A DNA stretch of 64,000 nt from Eucalyptus grandis (taxonomy: Eukaryota; Streptophyta; Magnoliopsida; Myrtales; Myrtaceae). Both the position numbers and the translations under genes were made by a program. Shown here in pieces: positions 10,715 to 23,065 of this stretch; the stretch's first letter is position 1; the number at the start of each line of letters is the position of its first letter. The notes below the pieces were generated by a model. That model did no database searches and was not told the DNA's origin. It saw only the letters and a list, made by a program, of their open reading frames with translations. The DNA lies in NCBI RefSeq assembly GCF_016545825.1, contig NC_052612.1:41275738-41339737 (forward strand), read 5' to 3'.

Positions 10715-13700
10715 TCAGTCTTCTGTACTATTCCCTGTGTTTTGGCTTGACGTCTCAGATGGTTTCAAAAGCCAATGATTCAGCCGTTCAGAGGCCCTGA
10801 TCACCTGTAGCAGGAAGGCGTGATTGATTTTAAGTCTGTGTAATATGGGAAACTATGGAAGAGAATTTCACGGTCATGAATCTAATTAAGTGCATCAAAT
10901 GCAAGATCTTCGAACTTTGATCATCTCGTCAAAATTACCTGTTCATCCCAATTTGTTTTCCATGTCATGTAGACAAGAGCAAGCAACTGTGAAGTGACCC
11001 CACAAATCATTCCTATCCATATTCCCTGTAAGCAGATTAAACAGGACTGTCAGATGAAGGTAAACCGAAGTACCAGAAGAAAAATTGGAATTTTCGGAAG
11101 TCGATTGCTTGAAACCATTTAAGTCATCTGTGAGTTCTGACTCATACCTTGACCTCCAAATGGGCAACATATCCCAGTAAAGCTCCAATGGGAACCCCAA
11201 TCAGGTAATAGCATCCAATATTAACAAATGCAACCACACTCTGCCATCCTGCTCCTATGGCCACCCCTGCTTCCACCCAAAATTTGTCGACTCATCATCA
11301 AATTAAAGAGAACTACCAGGTTGAATATGCAAAGGAAGCGAGAACTCAGTGTCGTCGTTGACATGTAATCGCCTTGTTTAAAATCTTTGCTAAGAATTGC
11401 TATTATAGATGTTTACAGTTCACACTTGCCTGTGAGAACTGGCTGGACGCTGTTCAAGAACACCGAGAGTGCAAGTAGGTAAGAGAGTTCAGACACAGAC
11501 TCATCCACTTCCTCGCTGCTTGTGAACAACTTTGCGATTTGGTAGCTGTAGAGAAGGCACAGGACCGCGCAGACTAGCCCGAAACACGTTGCCGTGCTGA
11601 AGATGACCTTGATGGCAAATTTTGCAGCTTTGGTGTTTCCTCTCCCCAGCTCATTCGAGACCCTCACACTAGCATACACCAAAGATCAGCAGAAAAACAC
11701 TTTCAAGAAACTAAAAAGTGGAGACACACTCTTGATCTCATAAAGTAAAATCTAAAACTAATATATAAAAAAAAAAAAAGACCGACACCATTTCAAGTTT
11801 GTACCTTGCAGCAACTAGGAAACCGAGGCCGATCATTAGGATCCATGCTGCTATGCTAAGGCTGAGAGGTGAACATTAGGATCATTCAACAAGAGCAACA
11901 TCGGAGCGAAAGTGAAGTGAAATCTGTTAGGAATGTTGGAATGAAGTCGCTGATATAATTACCAGATGGAGAAGGTTGATATGGTTACTGTGGCATTTTC
12001 CATGTACCCAGCAAGCAGTACAAGAACAGAGTTGTACCACAACTCCAAGCTTCAGAGAAACAAACAGAATGAGCGAGCAAAATTCCTGGCGCGACAATGT
12101 TCTTTGATTTGGTCAGATCATGTTCAGCTCAAATGGGCTCAGGCAATAATGATTATCGTTCAAGGAAATAGTGATTAACAACTTAATCAAATTGATTGTT
12201 GTGCAAGGAAATAGTGAGACGCCAATATTGAAGACGTGGGTGGGTTTTAACTGTCTAATTTTCTGTGCTATGATTTGCTTGACAAGCACCTGAATTTATA
12301 TCCCTCCAGATTGTCCTAGCATTTCTCTTTTATAGTTCATATAAACATCTTTCTGGGGAAAATTAGTTTTTAACGCAAAATAAGGGTCAGTAACGCAAAA
12401 AAAATAGAAAAAGAAAAGAATGCAAAATTAATTAGTAAGTTATAAAGGTAGTGATCACTTATATTGAGATATGGTAGTTTACAAGAAGATCCAATAAATA
12501 TTAAAATTGTTAATTAAGACAAATAAAAGTGGTAATTAAATCGAAAAATTGATAAATTTGAAAATATAATAAACGTTGGTAAACATCTGAAATAGGAGAA
12601 TTACCAAAAAGTTTCAAACCTATTGTGATCAATGCCACATTTTGTTTTGGCCAATTTAGTCCTAAACCTTTTGCAATTGTGCCAATTCAGTCCATCAACC
12701 CAATTTTAGTAATTTTCCCAAGCTAAAATGAGAGTTGATAATTTATACAAGTTGGCAACATTAACAAGAGAAAAATTGGAAAATCACTTAAATGAATATT
12801 GACGATTTTTATAATAATTGGTACATTTCAAGCATTGTCAAGACGGTATATACAAGTTTGTAAAGGATAAGAGAAGTTGACAATTTTGAAAAGAAATAAA
12901 ATCAAATGAATGTCCAAAACTAACTCAAATAAAGTTGATAATGCAGAAGTAGTTGGTAAGAAGTTGGTGGTTACTCTAACTAAAGATTGGTAACTTCCAG
13001 AAGTGTTGAGAAATATAACGGGTTTGCAAGAAAGGCACAAAAAGATGGTAAATCAATGAAAGAACTGGTAAATTAAAAAAATGAAAACCAAATAAATAAG
13101 GTTAAACAACTCAAATTAGAGTTGGTAAACCAAAAATAGATGGTTACATAATGGGTGAAAAGCTGGTAATTCACAGAAATAAAGATTTGTAAATTTATAT
13201 AAGAGTTGATAAATTTAGTAAGGAAGACAAATACAAGTTAATAAACAATAACAAAAGTTAACAAGTCGTAAAAAAAAAAAAAAAAAATACAAAGACTTTC
13301 CTAGGTAACTCAAATAAGAGTTAGTGACCCAAAAGTAGTTTGTAATAATCAGAAAAAAAAGATACCAAATAAATATTAAATTTATCTAATAGTTGGTAAA
13401 TTTAAGGCATTGATGAGAGAAACAAACAAGATTTGGTAGAAGATAAGAAAAATTGATGAGGAGAAAATTATAAAAAGGAGTTTGATAATTCCTTAATAGT
13501 ATTTGTAAGTTATATTGAAGAATCAGGTCAAAGATAATATTTCTTACCAAAAAACGTACAGCTTTTTCAGAGATCTGTCGGCAGAAATTGCCATGGTCAG
13601 AGATAGTAAATTGCCCAATAGGAAAATGCTTGGGGATACTGCGATATCTTGACCTACCAGAGCATCACGCCGGAGGACACGGAGAGCTTGACGACCGGCC

Positions 13701-14534
13701 ACAAGCTACTAAAAGCCGCCGTGGAGAACCCTTGCCACGTCTCCCCGCACCACCCTCCGAATATATAGACAAACTCGGCCGCCACCAGCGACCAGCACGA
13801 CACGTTCATCGCGCCGAGTGCTCCGGCGAGCCCCCAGTCTAGCTTCATCACGAAGAGCCAGGAGAGGAGCAAGTGGAGCAAGAACGACACCGTGGCGAAC
13901 CAGATGACGATGAAGTTCCTCTGTTGCGCTTGGAGGAACATCTGGATGGTGGCGCTGAAGACGGTGCTGTACATGATGGGGATGAGGCCAAGGGCCACCG
14001 GCTCGGCCTTGTCAGCTATGGAGGCGTCCTCGCCGAGGAGGGTGAAGAGCGGGGTGGCGAAGATGAAGGCCGGGATGAGGATGGTCGTGGCGGCGGTGCT
14101 GACAATCCAGGAGCGTTGGAGGTAGATGCCCATCATGTGGTACTGCTTGGCTCCGAAGGCCTGGCCGCAGAGGGTCTCGGTGGCGCTGGACATGCCCAGC
14201 TTTTGCAAGCGAAAGCAAACCGACACATCACTTCAGTAAACCAATTTTATACCAAAAGAACAGCAAGGCGAGCAATGTCACCTACCGTAACTCCGCTGAC
14301 GAACCTCACGAGTATGGTCTGTACAATCGCGAAGGCGGCGAATTGCAGCGCGCTAATATGTCCGATGAATGCCTGGGTAACTATTATTATCCCAAATAAT
14401 GTCACCCTCGACAACATTGCAGGGAATGCGATCTTCCACATCGTCTTCGTTTCGTCCCAAATCCTCCATCGCAGCCCTCTGGTCTTGGCCTCGTCTTCTG
14501 ATCCCAGAAGCCTCTCTTCCACTCTCTGGTCCAT
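10715..14534 (-). CDS. MATE efflux transporter, DETOXIFICATION-like, eight exons
   Basis: Minus-strand exons are 14534-14286, 14199-13658, 12049-11963, 11861-11805, 11668-11430, 11266-11148, 11025-10939 and 10804-10715, joining in frame to 489 residues. Seen: a short acidic N-terminus (MDQRVEERLLGSEDE), then a MATE fold of about 12 membrane segments with [61 protein letters not shown] and GVAIGAGWQ (Trp399 present). By family knowledge, such proteins export cationic or phenolic metabolites against proton exchange at the tonoplast or plasma membrane. Wording is closest to Arabidopsis DTX20s/30s, not resolved further. Intron 5 uses a GC donor (ACAG|GCAAGT); all others are GT-AG. Intron 2 (12050-13657) is the longest and full of repeats. 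It shares every exon length through exon 7 with the three plus-strand copies at 29-51 kb but is clearly more diverged. It appears intact. Confidence 0.93.
12590..13530. repeat. Degenerate GTTGGTAA-rich repeat inside MATE intron 2
   Basis: The intron opens with a segment like the end of the long-inverted-repeat elements seen at 20-23 kb (AATTTAGTCCTAAACC near 12650). Then for about 800 bp variants of AGAGTTGGTAAAC recur every 20-60 bases on an A-rich background. A 33-base stretch at 13101-13133 nearly matches sequence in the 3' flanks of the tandem MATE genes at 33071 and 42365. Likely a decayed satellite-like or MITE-derived tract. Confidence 0.45.
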
Positions 14535-14885
14535 GCCGACTTACTTATCTGGAAAAAAGGGCAAACGTGTATGGGGCGATGGATTTAAGGCTCGCAATTT
14601 CGCTGCGGCAAAGCCTTACATTATAAATTGTGTAAGAAGGTCACAATTGATCATGAAATACCCCATTCTGGTTATAATGCATTGCAGCAACAAATCAAGG
14701 GCCAGATAAATGGACTAAATACAAAATTGTTTGCATTTGGGGATGTGAGATTTGGATACGAGTCGTACCCCTAGTTCACATGGATAGGTCTTATACTCTC
14801 AACTACTGAGCCTCCCTTGTGGACTATGGTTGAAGTCACAATGATTTTCACATTTGAGCTAACTTGCTTACATTTAGCAGATAAA
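14535..14885. repeat. Promoter side of minus-strand MATE gene, then truncated repeat unit
   Basis: The first 200 bases lie upstream of the MATE ATG and should hold its promoter; no TATA box is obvious. From about 14750 the sequence resembles the tail of the triplicated unit that follows (GGTCTTATACTCTCAACTACTGAGC against the 15900 region), so it looks like a truncated fourth copy. Confidence 0.4.
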
Positions 14886-16268
14886 CTTCTTGAAATTCGT
14901 GTTGATTAGTCAATGGAGATTTCGAGCTCTAATAGCACGACATGTGGACAAGACAACTTCCTTGTCACTGTCCCCTAACCAAACAACTTAAGAGTCGTAC
15001 AAGTTACTCATTTGTGGCGTTCCGCCAAGATTCGTTTTGACATTGTGGGAAAAAAAGACAAAAGTTTCAATAATGCAACTTTGTAGTTGCTGATCAGTAG
15101 TAGAGCTTTGTCAATATTTCAGCATCACCACATGTTCGTATCCCTATCTAGACCGGATGCATATGGATTGGTTAGCTATAATCAGCTCCATAGATGTCTC
15201 CAAACCAACTTTCAAGTAATGACTATTCTTGGCCAGTTATGTCCATTGAGATATCGAGCGTGAGTCAAGAGATGAAAACAAGTTCGTTATCGACGTCACC
15301 ATATGATCATTCAGCTGAAGTAATGCTTTTGTATGCTGAACTCATTGATCTTCTGCTGTGTAACCTCGGCGAATGATGCTAATACTGTTACTTAACTATT
15401 GAGGGTGCTGATTATGGCACAACCTAGGAAAAAAGACTTTGGTTAAAATCATTTTCCCAGCAATTCCCCGGTTCATCCTCATCTCAGTAATTGAAGAATA
15501 AGAAGCCTTTACAGCAAAAGTTACGAGTACACATTAGATCAAACTTGTGCACTCCCAAGCAATAACATGTTCCGACGCTTAAGCTGCTAAAGACTGAAGA
15601 AGAAGCAGAAGGAGGAGGAGGAGGAGGAAGGAGGAAGGAGGAGAAGAAGAAGGAGAAGGTGGAGAAGAAACTTACATGCAATGGGCTTGCGCAAGTCGCT
15701 CTTAAAGTGACTGCTTGTGATGTTGCTTAAGAACGGTTGACCGACACTAGGTTGCACAGCTACAGAAACATATTTATAAGGTTGTGGAGCAGACTCACTC
15801 TTGGAAGAGAGAAAAAGTGGGTGTTTTTCTAGAGAAAGAGTGATACATATGAGGCTCGGTTTAAGTTGTGTATGATATTAGACTGACCAGTACAAATAGA
15901 TCGTATACTTTCAACTACTATTCCAAACTCATGTGATATGGTTGAAATTCATTGATTTTAGTTTTGAAAGTCTGAGTAATTAGATAAATGTATGATATTA
16001 GACTAATATAACTAACACGTTTGAGTAATATGTCATATTAGTTATGACTCACTCTCTCCTATACTTAATTATTTATCATTGATAAGTGATTGTCACATGA
16101 ATTATTTAAAGATACACAAAAAATCTCTTGAATTTGGATTAAAAAATAGATATCTTTTCACATGATATATGAATACTTTATATATAAATGATTTATTATA
16201 GCGCAACTCCCACAAAATGCCTCTCTATGTCATTTTAATGTAAAAAGTTCACTTGTTTATATTTAACT
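14886..16268. repeat. Tandem unit A of three
   Basis: The unit opens CTTCTTGAAATTCGTGTTG and runs about 1.38 kb before the same opening recurs at 16273. On the minus strand at about 15760-15675 it carries an exon-like frame reading QPSVGQPFLSNITSSHFKS and then KPIA before a GTAAGT donor. The frame upstream is closed by a TGA. A purine-rich GAA/GGA tract lies at 15595-15665. No full gene can be built from it. Confidence 0.6.
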
Positions 16269-17397
16269 AATAGCTTCTTGAAGTTCGTGTTGATTAGTCA
16301 ATGGAGATTTTGAGTTCTAATAGCATCACGTGGACACGACAACTTCAACCGTCACCTCACCAAACAATTTAGAGTCGTACAAGTTACTCAGTTAGGTGTT
16401 CTGTGTTTTGACGTTGTGGGAAACAAGACAAGAGTTTCATTAATGCAACTTGGTAGTTGTAGAAAAGTAGTATAGCTTTGTCAATATTTCAGCATCACCA
16501 CATGTTCGTATCCCCATCTGGATGAGATGCAAGTGGATTGGTTAGCTATCATCAGCTCCATAGATATTTCCAAACCAACTTTCAAAGTAATGATTGTTCT
16601 TGGCCAATTATGTCCAATGAGAGATCGAGCGTGAGTCGAGAGATGAAAACAAGTTCGTTAATCGACATCACCATATGATCATTATGCTGAAGTAATGCTT
16701 CTGTATGCTGAACTCATTGATCTTCTGCTGTGTAACCTCGGTGAATGATGCTAATACTATTACTTACATATTCAAGGTGTTTGACGATGGCGCAACCTAG
16801 TGATAAACATTTGGTTAAAACCATTTTCTCCGCGATTCCCTGTTCATCCAAGCCACAGTAATGGAAGAAAAAGAAGCCTTTGCAGCAAAAATTACGAGTA
16901 TACATTAGATCAAACTTGTGCACTCCCAAGCAACAGCGTGTTCCAACTAAGCCGCTAAAGACTTTAATTAACCCATCTGCAGAAAGTAATCAATAATGAA
17001 GAAGAAGAAGAAGAAGGAACTTACGTGCAATGGGCTTGCGAAAGGCGCTCTTTGAGTAAATGCTTGTTATGCTGCTTAAGAACGGTTGATCAACGCTGGC
17101 TTGCACAGCTACAGAAACATATTTATAAGTTGTGGAGGAGTAGACTCACTCTTCGAAGAGAGACGAAGGCGGTGTTTTTCTAGAGAAAGGGTGGTACATA
17201 TGAGGCTCTGTTTCAGTTGAGCATGATATTAGATTGATGTGACCAGTACAAATAGATTGAATACTTTTAACTATTGAGCAAAACTCATGGGATTTGGTTG
17301 AAATTCAATGATTTTTGTTTTGAAAGTTTCAGTTATGAGATGAATATATAATATTAGATTGATGAGAACAACACGTTTGAGTAATATGTCAAATTAG

Positions 17398-17530
17398 TTA
17401 TGATTTGCTTTCTCGTATATTTAGTTACTTATCATTAATAAGTGATTGCCACATGAATTATCTTTATGATTCGCTCTCTCGTATATTTAATTACTTATCA
17501 TTGATAAGTAATTGCCACATGAATTATCTA
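17398..17530. repeat. Local 64-bp tandem duplication
   Basis: Two adjacent copies of a segment that includes CTCGTATATTTA, ACTTATCATT and GCCACATGAATTATCT, differing at only a few bases. Unit A has one copy. Confidence 0.7.
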
Positions 17531-17580
17531 AAGATACGCAATTTTGTGTATTCTCATGTAACATACGAACACTCTACATA

Positions 17581-18463
17581 TAGGGGCGTGCAAAAGAACT
17601 AGGAACTACCTAGACTGTCTAGAATCAGACCAAATCAGACCGAAACCGGCTATTCCCATGGGGGCCAGTCCGGTTCCTAATTCTAATTTGGTGAAACAAG
17701 TGAGTACTAGTCCAGTTTCTGATTCAAGGCGTGAAATTGCGTGTCCACCTACTCAGATCTGATCGGTGTGTGTATATATATATAATTCCATCTAAATTAC
17801 TTAATTATTTTATAGTTTCTTGACTAAATATATATGTACATATATATGTAGTTAATAGACATTATCGAGTGATTTTGTTTTGGCATATAATAAAATTAAC
17901 CACCTACTTTTCTTTTTTTTACTTGCTTTCTCAACCAAAACAAAATAAACAAATTAAGGAAGGAGATAACCGATTAAAGATGTCCATAAGAGCCAAGGTC
18001 TTTCTTTAACCATTCCCACGATTAAATTAGATTGACATTGAAAAAATATGGATCAAGCAATTAATGTTTTAACTTCTATGAAGGTTAGTACTTTTAATGT
18101 GGAGTCTAATTCTCCATATGTTTTTTATGTTAGGAAATCTTAAGAGAACCACACCATGATCTTTGAAAAAATTAAGTTTTTAGTTAACGAGTATTGTCTA
18201 TTCGTTTCGTCTCATAATTTTCAATCCTAGATCAAAATCAATGAGTTGCAATTCAACTCAAATATAAGGCTGAACAAACTTTGTATGGATTAGGAGTTGG
18301 TTCCATGGCCTCACTCAAAAATCGGATCGGACAAGCGATTCAATTCCTAAGTAGATCAATAGAACCAATATGTGAGTTTTGGTTTCAATTTTTTTTTAAT
18401 CGGTTCTTAATGGATGGTTTCCAATTCTAAAGTGAGGGCCATCCATCCATATTATGCTCATCC
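17581..18463. mobile_element. hAT-like non-autonomous insertion
   Basis: Begins TAGGGGCGTGCAAAAG, the typical plant hAT terminal motif, right where unit B stops matching unit A. Unit similarity resumes at about 18464 (TATTTGTATATGAATGATTTATTAT). The 3' end (TGCTCATCCA) is a degraded inverted match. Inside are ACCGG/GGTTC-rich stretches like those in the better preserved hAT element at 44985. A clean 8-bp target duplication is not visible. No transposase frame. Confidence 0.5.
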
Positions 18464-18547
18464 ATATTTGTATATGAATGATTTATTATGCCGCAGCACC
18501 CACAAAATGCCTTGTCATTTTGATGTAAAGGAGTTCACTTGCTTATA

Positions 18548-19520
18548 TTTAACTAATAAGCTTCTCGAAATTCGTATTGATTAGTCACGGGAGATTTTGG
18601 GTTCTAATAGGACAACAAGTTGACATGACCTCACGGGACAACTTAGAGTCGTACAAGTTACTTGCGTGGAAATCTGCCAAGAGTTCTGTTTGGACTTTGT
18701 GCCAGAAAATGATACAGGAGTTCCACGAGTTGCTTTTTTGTAGCTGCAGACAGATAGCGAAGCTTTGTCGACATTTCAGCTCCACCACATGTTCATATCC
18801 CTATCTAGATGTAATGCGTGTGGACTGGGCTGCTCCATGTATGTTTCCACACCAACTTCCAAAGAATTAATTGTTCGTGCCCATTTATGTCCAATGAGAG
18901 ATCGAGCGTGAGTCAAGAGATGAATACAAGTTCGTCAATCGACATCACCATGTGATCATTCGGCTGAATTAATGCTTTTGTATGCTGAACTCTCTGATCT
19001 TCAGCTATGCAACCTCAGCGAATGACACTAATACTACTACGTACACTCTCAGGGGGTTGATTATGGCACAGACTAGTGATGAACACTTTGGTTAAAACCA
19101 CTTTCTCCGTGATTTCCGTTTCATCCCCATCTCAGTTATGGAAGAATAAGAAGCGTGAACGGCAAAAAATATGAGTATACATTCTAGACAAGAATGATTA
19201 AGAGCAGGGACTACTTCAAATTTACACACTTCGCGTATTCTGACGCTGAAGCTGCTAAAAACTGTGATTAACCCATCTTGGAAAGTGATTAAGACAGAAA
19301 AAGAAGAAGAATAAAGAATTGACATGCCATGGGCTTAAACAATTCTCTCTTCGATAACTAATTGTCATGTTTTTTAAGAACAGTAGATCGACACTTGCTT
19401 CCACAGCTACAGACACATGTTCATGAGGTTGTGGAAGAGAGATTAAGATGGCGTTTTTTCGAGAGAAATGGCGATACATATGAGGCTCAGTTTCAGTTGT
19501 GCATATGCTCAAAGATTCTC
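18548..19520. repeat. Tandem unit C of three
   Basis: Opens CTTCTCGAAATTCGTATTG and follows units A and B to about 19500. Here the minus-strand frame 19596-19255 is open through the whole exon-like region (MYRHFSRKNAILISLPQPHEH, then VEASVDLLFLKNMTISYRRE). The donor seen in A and B has changed to GTCAAT. The opposite pattern of damage in the copies argues that none is a working gene now. Confidence 0.55.
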
Positions 19521-20290
19521 TTCCACATTCTTGAAAAAGCCACGTTTTCAATGGAATCGGAGCGAATATGCTCATACATGAAATCGTTCCTAACAAAACA
19601 AATTACGATAGGTATTTCCGCAATTGATGGGAAATGTTCTTCAACTTCAGGCTCTTTCTCGGTATGGAGAGAAAACCATTCAAGATCGAGACCTGCCTAA
19701 CCGCGCGCAACTAATTTTCTAGGTTTCGAGGAAAGGTAAGTCTTCACCTAATCGCCCGCCCATCATTTCGAGTCTGAAAGCGGAAAAGGCTTTTCGATGT
19801 AGGACCATGTGCAACTTCATATGTTATCTTGCTGCTAATTATTTTAGGGACGAATATATGATTCATTATGAGACTCGCTTTTGCTATTTTCAAGAAGTGA
19901 TTGATGGCTATTGCATGATTAGGCACGACAATTTTCGAATATGTTTCGTGTATAAAGTATGGTCGATTGTGATCGTTGAAGTAGAAGTCCCAAAAGTGCT
20001 TCAGCGAAGGGAATGAGATAGGATAGATTATAGTTTGATCTCAGTCGTTTAGAGAAGGGTTTGCGTGTCCTAGCTTGGCTTTTACCTGATAAGACCGTTT
20101 TGAGTTTCCTCTTGTCCTCGGAGCAGACGAGTCAAGGCCAGAATAAATCTAATCTCGCATTTAATCTTAGTTAATCGCTGCACGACAAACATCATATACA
20201 TTTAACCAATATAATATCATACTTCAGGCACATCCCTCATGCATATAACGTCCATAATCCTTATGTGAGATTCATTACTCCATGCATTAT
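19521..20290. other. Intergenic DNA
   Basis: About 770 bp with only short frames and no motif I recognise. The stretch 20270-20290 leads directly into an inverted-repeat element. Confidence 0.4.
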
Positions 20291-20908
20291 GAAAATTGTT
20301 CAAAAAGTCCAAAATTTATTACAATTTTACCAATTCAGTCCTAAATATTTCAATTTTATCAATTGAGTTTTAAACATTTTTACATTTTGCTACTTGAGTC
20401 TTTCGGTCAATTTTAGTCGAAAATTGCTAACGTAAACGTTAGCTATCCTAAAAGGCATGGTTAGATGGGCTAGTAGCCTCGTCGGCTAGAGGGGAGGCTT
20501 AAGCCCGCAATAGAGTCACGAGGGTCTAACCTTGCCAGATTTGCTGAGCGCAACCCTCATGGCCTTCAACCAAGCTACCTTTGGCGAGGGCTCAAGCCTC
20601 ACTGGCCAAGCTGCTAGCGAGATGGTGAGGTCAAGCTTCGTTAGCCTAGCCCTAGCTTGCTTGCCGGCCACAATGAAAAAACAAAAATAAAAAATAAAAA
20701 AGAGAAAATAATAACAAAATATAAAAATTATCCACATCAACGCCACGTAGGATGATTGATATTCACGTCGGCAATTTCCATTCAAAATTGGCTAGATAGA
20801 CTAATTGGAAAATTATCAAAAGATTTAGAACTATATTTGCCAAATTAAAAGATTTAAGACTAAATTTATACAATTATAACGAGTTTATGACTTTTTTGGT
20901 TATTTTTT
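20291..20908. mobile_element. Long-inverted-repeat element with a GC-richer core
   Basis: The left arm (AAAAAGTCCAAAATTTATT... AATTCAGTCCTAAAT) and the right arm ending GAGTTTATGACTTTTTTGG are diverged inverted copies of about 85 bp or more. A second inner inverted pair is AATTTTAGTCGAAAATTGC near 20411 and CAATTTCCATTCAAAATTGG near 20771. Between lies a GC-richer core at 20460-20660. Same architecture as the element at 34896, which has a 9-bp target duplication, so a Mutator-like origin is likely. The small frame inside is not a gene. Confidence 0.5.
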
Positions 20909-21243
20909 GAGTTGCAAACCTTTTTACGTTTTGCTTATAGAGTTCATCCAGTAAATTTTAGTCGAAAATTACCAATATGAATGAGATTGTTCTACGTGGC
21001 ATGATCGATGCTAACATGAATAATTTTATAATTTTTATAATTTTTTTTTTTTATTTCATTTTATTTTTTTTTTTTTTCCAAGCCCGATGAGGGTCATTTG
21101 TTGACCCTTGCCAGTCACAAACAAGGGTCGGCCAAAGAAAGAAAAGAAAAGTAAAAAGATTATAAAAATTCAAATTTTCTAAAAGATTTAGGATTAAATT
21201 AGCAAAAATATAATAAGTTTAAAACCTTTTGGATAATTTTCTT
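20909..21243. mobile_element. Second, shorter relative of the same inverted-repeat family
   Basis: Starts with TTTTTACGTTTTGC and AAATTTTAGTCGAAAATTACC and ends with AAAGATTTAGGATTAAATTAGC...AAAACCTTTTGG, again an inverted pair like its neighbour. It abuts 20908, so one element may have inserted into the end of the other. Confidence 0.4.
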
Positions 21244-22472
21244 TATATAAGCTAATATTACCCTATTGCCAAAGGTTATTCCGTGACAATCGAATACACT
21301 TTTCTTTCCTTAGGAATTAATTTAGGAGTAGAGAAAGTTATATATGTTCCATTTTTTACTCTTTTAAACTAGTTAATCGTTATTAAGATAGTCCAGTTGA
21401 CGAATATATGTCAATCTATACTATATCGAGATAATTTCTCGTCTTTCTTAAGTAGGCAATCTCCGTTTCGGTATTTCGCACACGATTTATGGAAATGAAA
21501 TAGCGGACGAAGACAACACAGAAGGATACTATGATAATGCATAAGAACATAGAGCATCCAATGCTTGACTTGATTGAGACACAGACGTAAGTAAAAGATA
21601 GATTTGTCAGGAGACAATCCTGTTTAGTTTGGTTATAGGTCTACCTTTTCTTTTCTTTTTTCCCCTTTTTTGCTTTATTTTAAAAGATTAAACATAATAT
21701 TAATCTTTAAAAGCTCCAGCTCAAGAAGGTCCTAAAATCTCACGCCCTGACAAATATGATAAATCGGAAAACATACATGACGCAAATCGATTCTATTTGC
21801 GTGCCACGCACTTCTACATTTCACTTCATACAAAGTCAGATGATTAATTATTTAAACCGAAAGATCCCAGTACTTTTTTCTTTTTGGGGTTAAAATTAGT
21901 CAAGTGTGACACATGTTGTGTAATCAACTAATTCTGGGAAAACGGGAGGAGTGATTGTCAAGACAGAGGGCTTCAACAACAAGATATAACTCCTAAAAGA
22001 GGCTTTTCGGATGACGGAGGGATGCCTATATGAATTCAATAACAAACTAAGAAGCGCCTTGTTGGGCATGTGGTCTCCCTAAATGAAGATATTGGAATTT
22101 GTGTTGGGTAATCGAATCTACCTTTTGGTATAGAGGTTTTGCTTAAGAGTGAAATTGAAATGTTACTTCTCCGCTTAAGCGAAAGCAATTTCAAAATGGG
22201 TGATCTCTTGGGAGTAAAGGATGAAATATCATGAGGCTCTATATTTAATATAGCAAAGCGTACAATATCTCAAAGAATTAGGCCAAGATATACGACACAT
22301 TAAGAGGACCTTTATAGTAGAAATAGTCACAATGAAAATATGTAGCCCTTTGAGGTAATGATATTTCGTATTGCCCTTTCTTTTTTGCTTTGATAAATTA
22401 GGAGGTATAGAGGACCAGTTATCACGAGCCTCATAAGTCAGTTAATTCTTAACCTTTAGCCTTTGCAGGTAG
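21244..22472. other. Intergenic DNA, nothing recognised
   Basis: About 1.2 kb of AT-rich sequence with stops in all frames. A short minus-strand frame at 21411-21617 has no motif. Confidence 0.35.
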
Positions 22473-23065
22473 GGATAATTGTCTAAAAAATCATAAACCT
22501 ATTTTACAAGGCTAATTTAGTCCTAATTTTTTCCATTTAAACAATTTGATGATTTGCCGATTTAATTCGAAACTTTTTGATAATTTGTCAATATTATCAT
22601 TCCAACCAATTTTGGCCTAAAATTGTTGATGCGATGGTCTTGTTAGTACTAGTTGGGTGACATTGCAAACCGGTGTTGCAATTCATTTTTAATGTCTTGA
22701 ATTTTCTTTCTTTCTATTTCATTTTATTTTTTTTTATTTTTTTTCCTTCTTTAGATTTTCAATCAATAGGTCGCCACAATTGGTGATCCTATCAGCTTGA
22801 AATCTGGGAAAGGATAAAAGGAAAAAGAAAAAAATAACACAATTAAAAAAATTACAATAATCATCCATGTCGGTGTCGACTATCCTATGTGGCAATACCA
22901 CATAAGATGACCGATGTCCACATAAATGATTTCTGATCAAAATTGGTCGTAAGAACTAAATTGAGAAATCATCAAAATATTTAGGAATAAATTGGCAAAA
23001 TTAAAAATTTTATGATTGAATTGGCTATGTATCATAAGTTTAGGACTTCTCGAACAATTTTCTCC
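22473..23065. mobile_element. Third long-inverted-repeat element, about 590 bp
   Basis: Left end ATAATTGTCTAAAAAATCAT and right end AGGACTTCTCGAACAATTTT are inverted copies. Inner pairs follow, such as CCAATTTTGGCCTAAAATTG near 22605 against GATCAAAATTGGTCG near 22937. A T-rich core at 22690-22750 separates the arms. No coding capacity. Confidence 0.5.

Larger units (their letters stand above)
16269..18547. repeat. Tandem unit B of three, split by a hAT-like insertion
   Basis: Same order of landmarks as unit A: opening at 16273, a GAAGAAGAAG tract near 16998, minus-strand exon-like frame QASVDQPFLSSITSIYSKS then KPIA before GTAAGT near 17022. The start ATG-like context (MYHPFSRKTPPSSLFEE then stop) is also shared with unit A. 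Its tail is lengthened by a 64-bp local duplication (17398-17530) and by the element at 17581. The conserved reading between copies hints at descent from a real first exon. Confidence 0.6.

Noticed and set aside
13873..14709. 278-codon plus-strand frame across the MATE gene
   Set aside because: Antisense shadow of exons 1 and 2 of the minus-strand MATE gene and their short intron.
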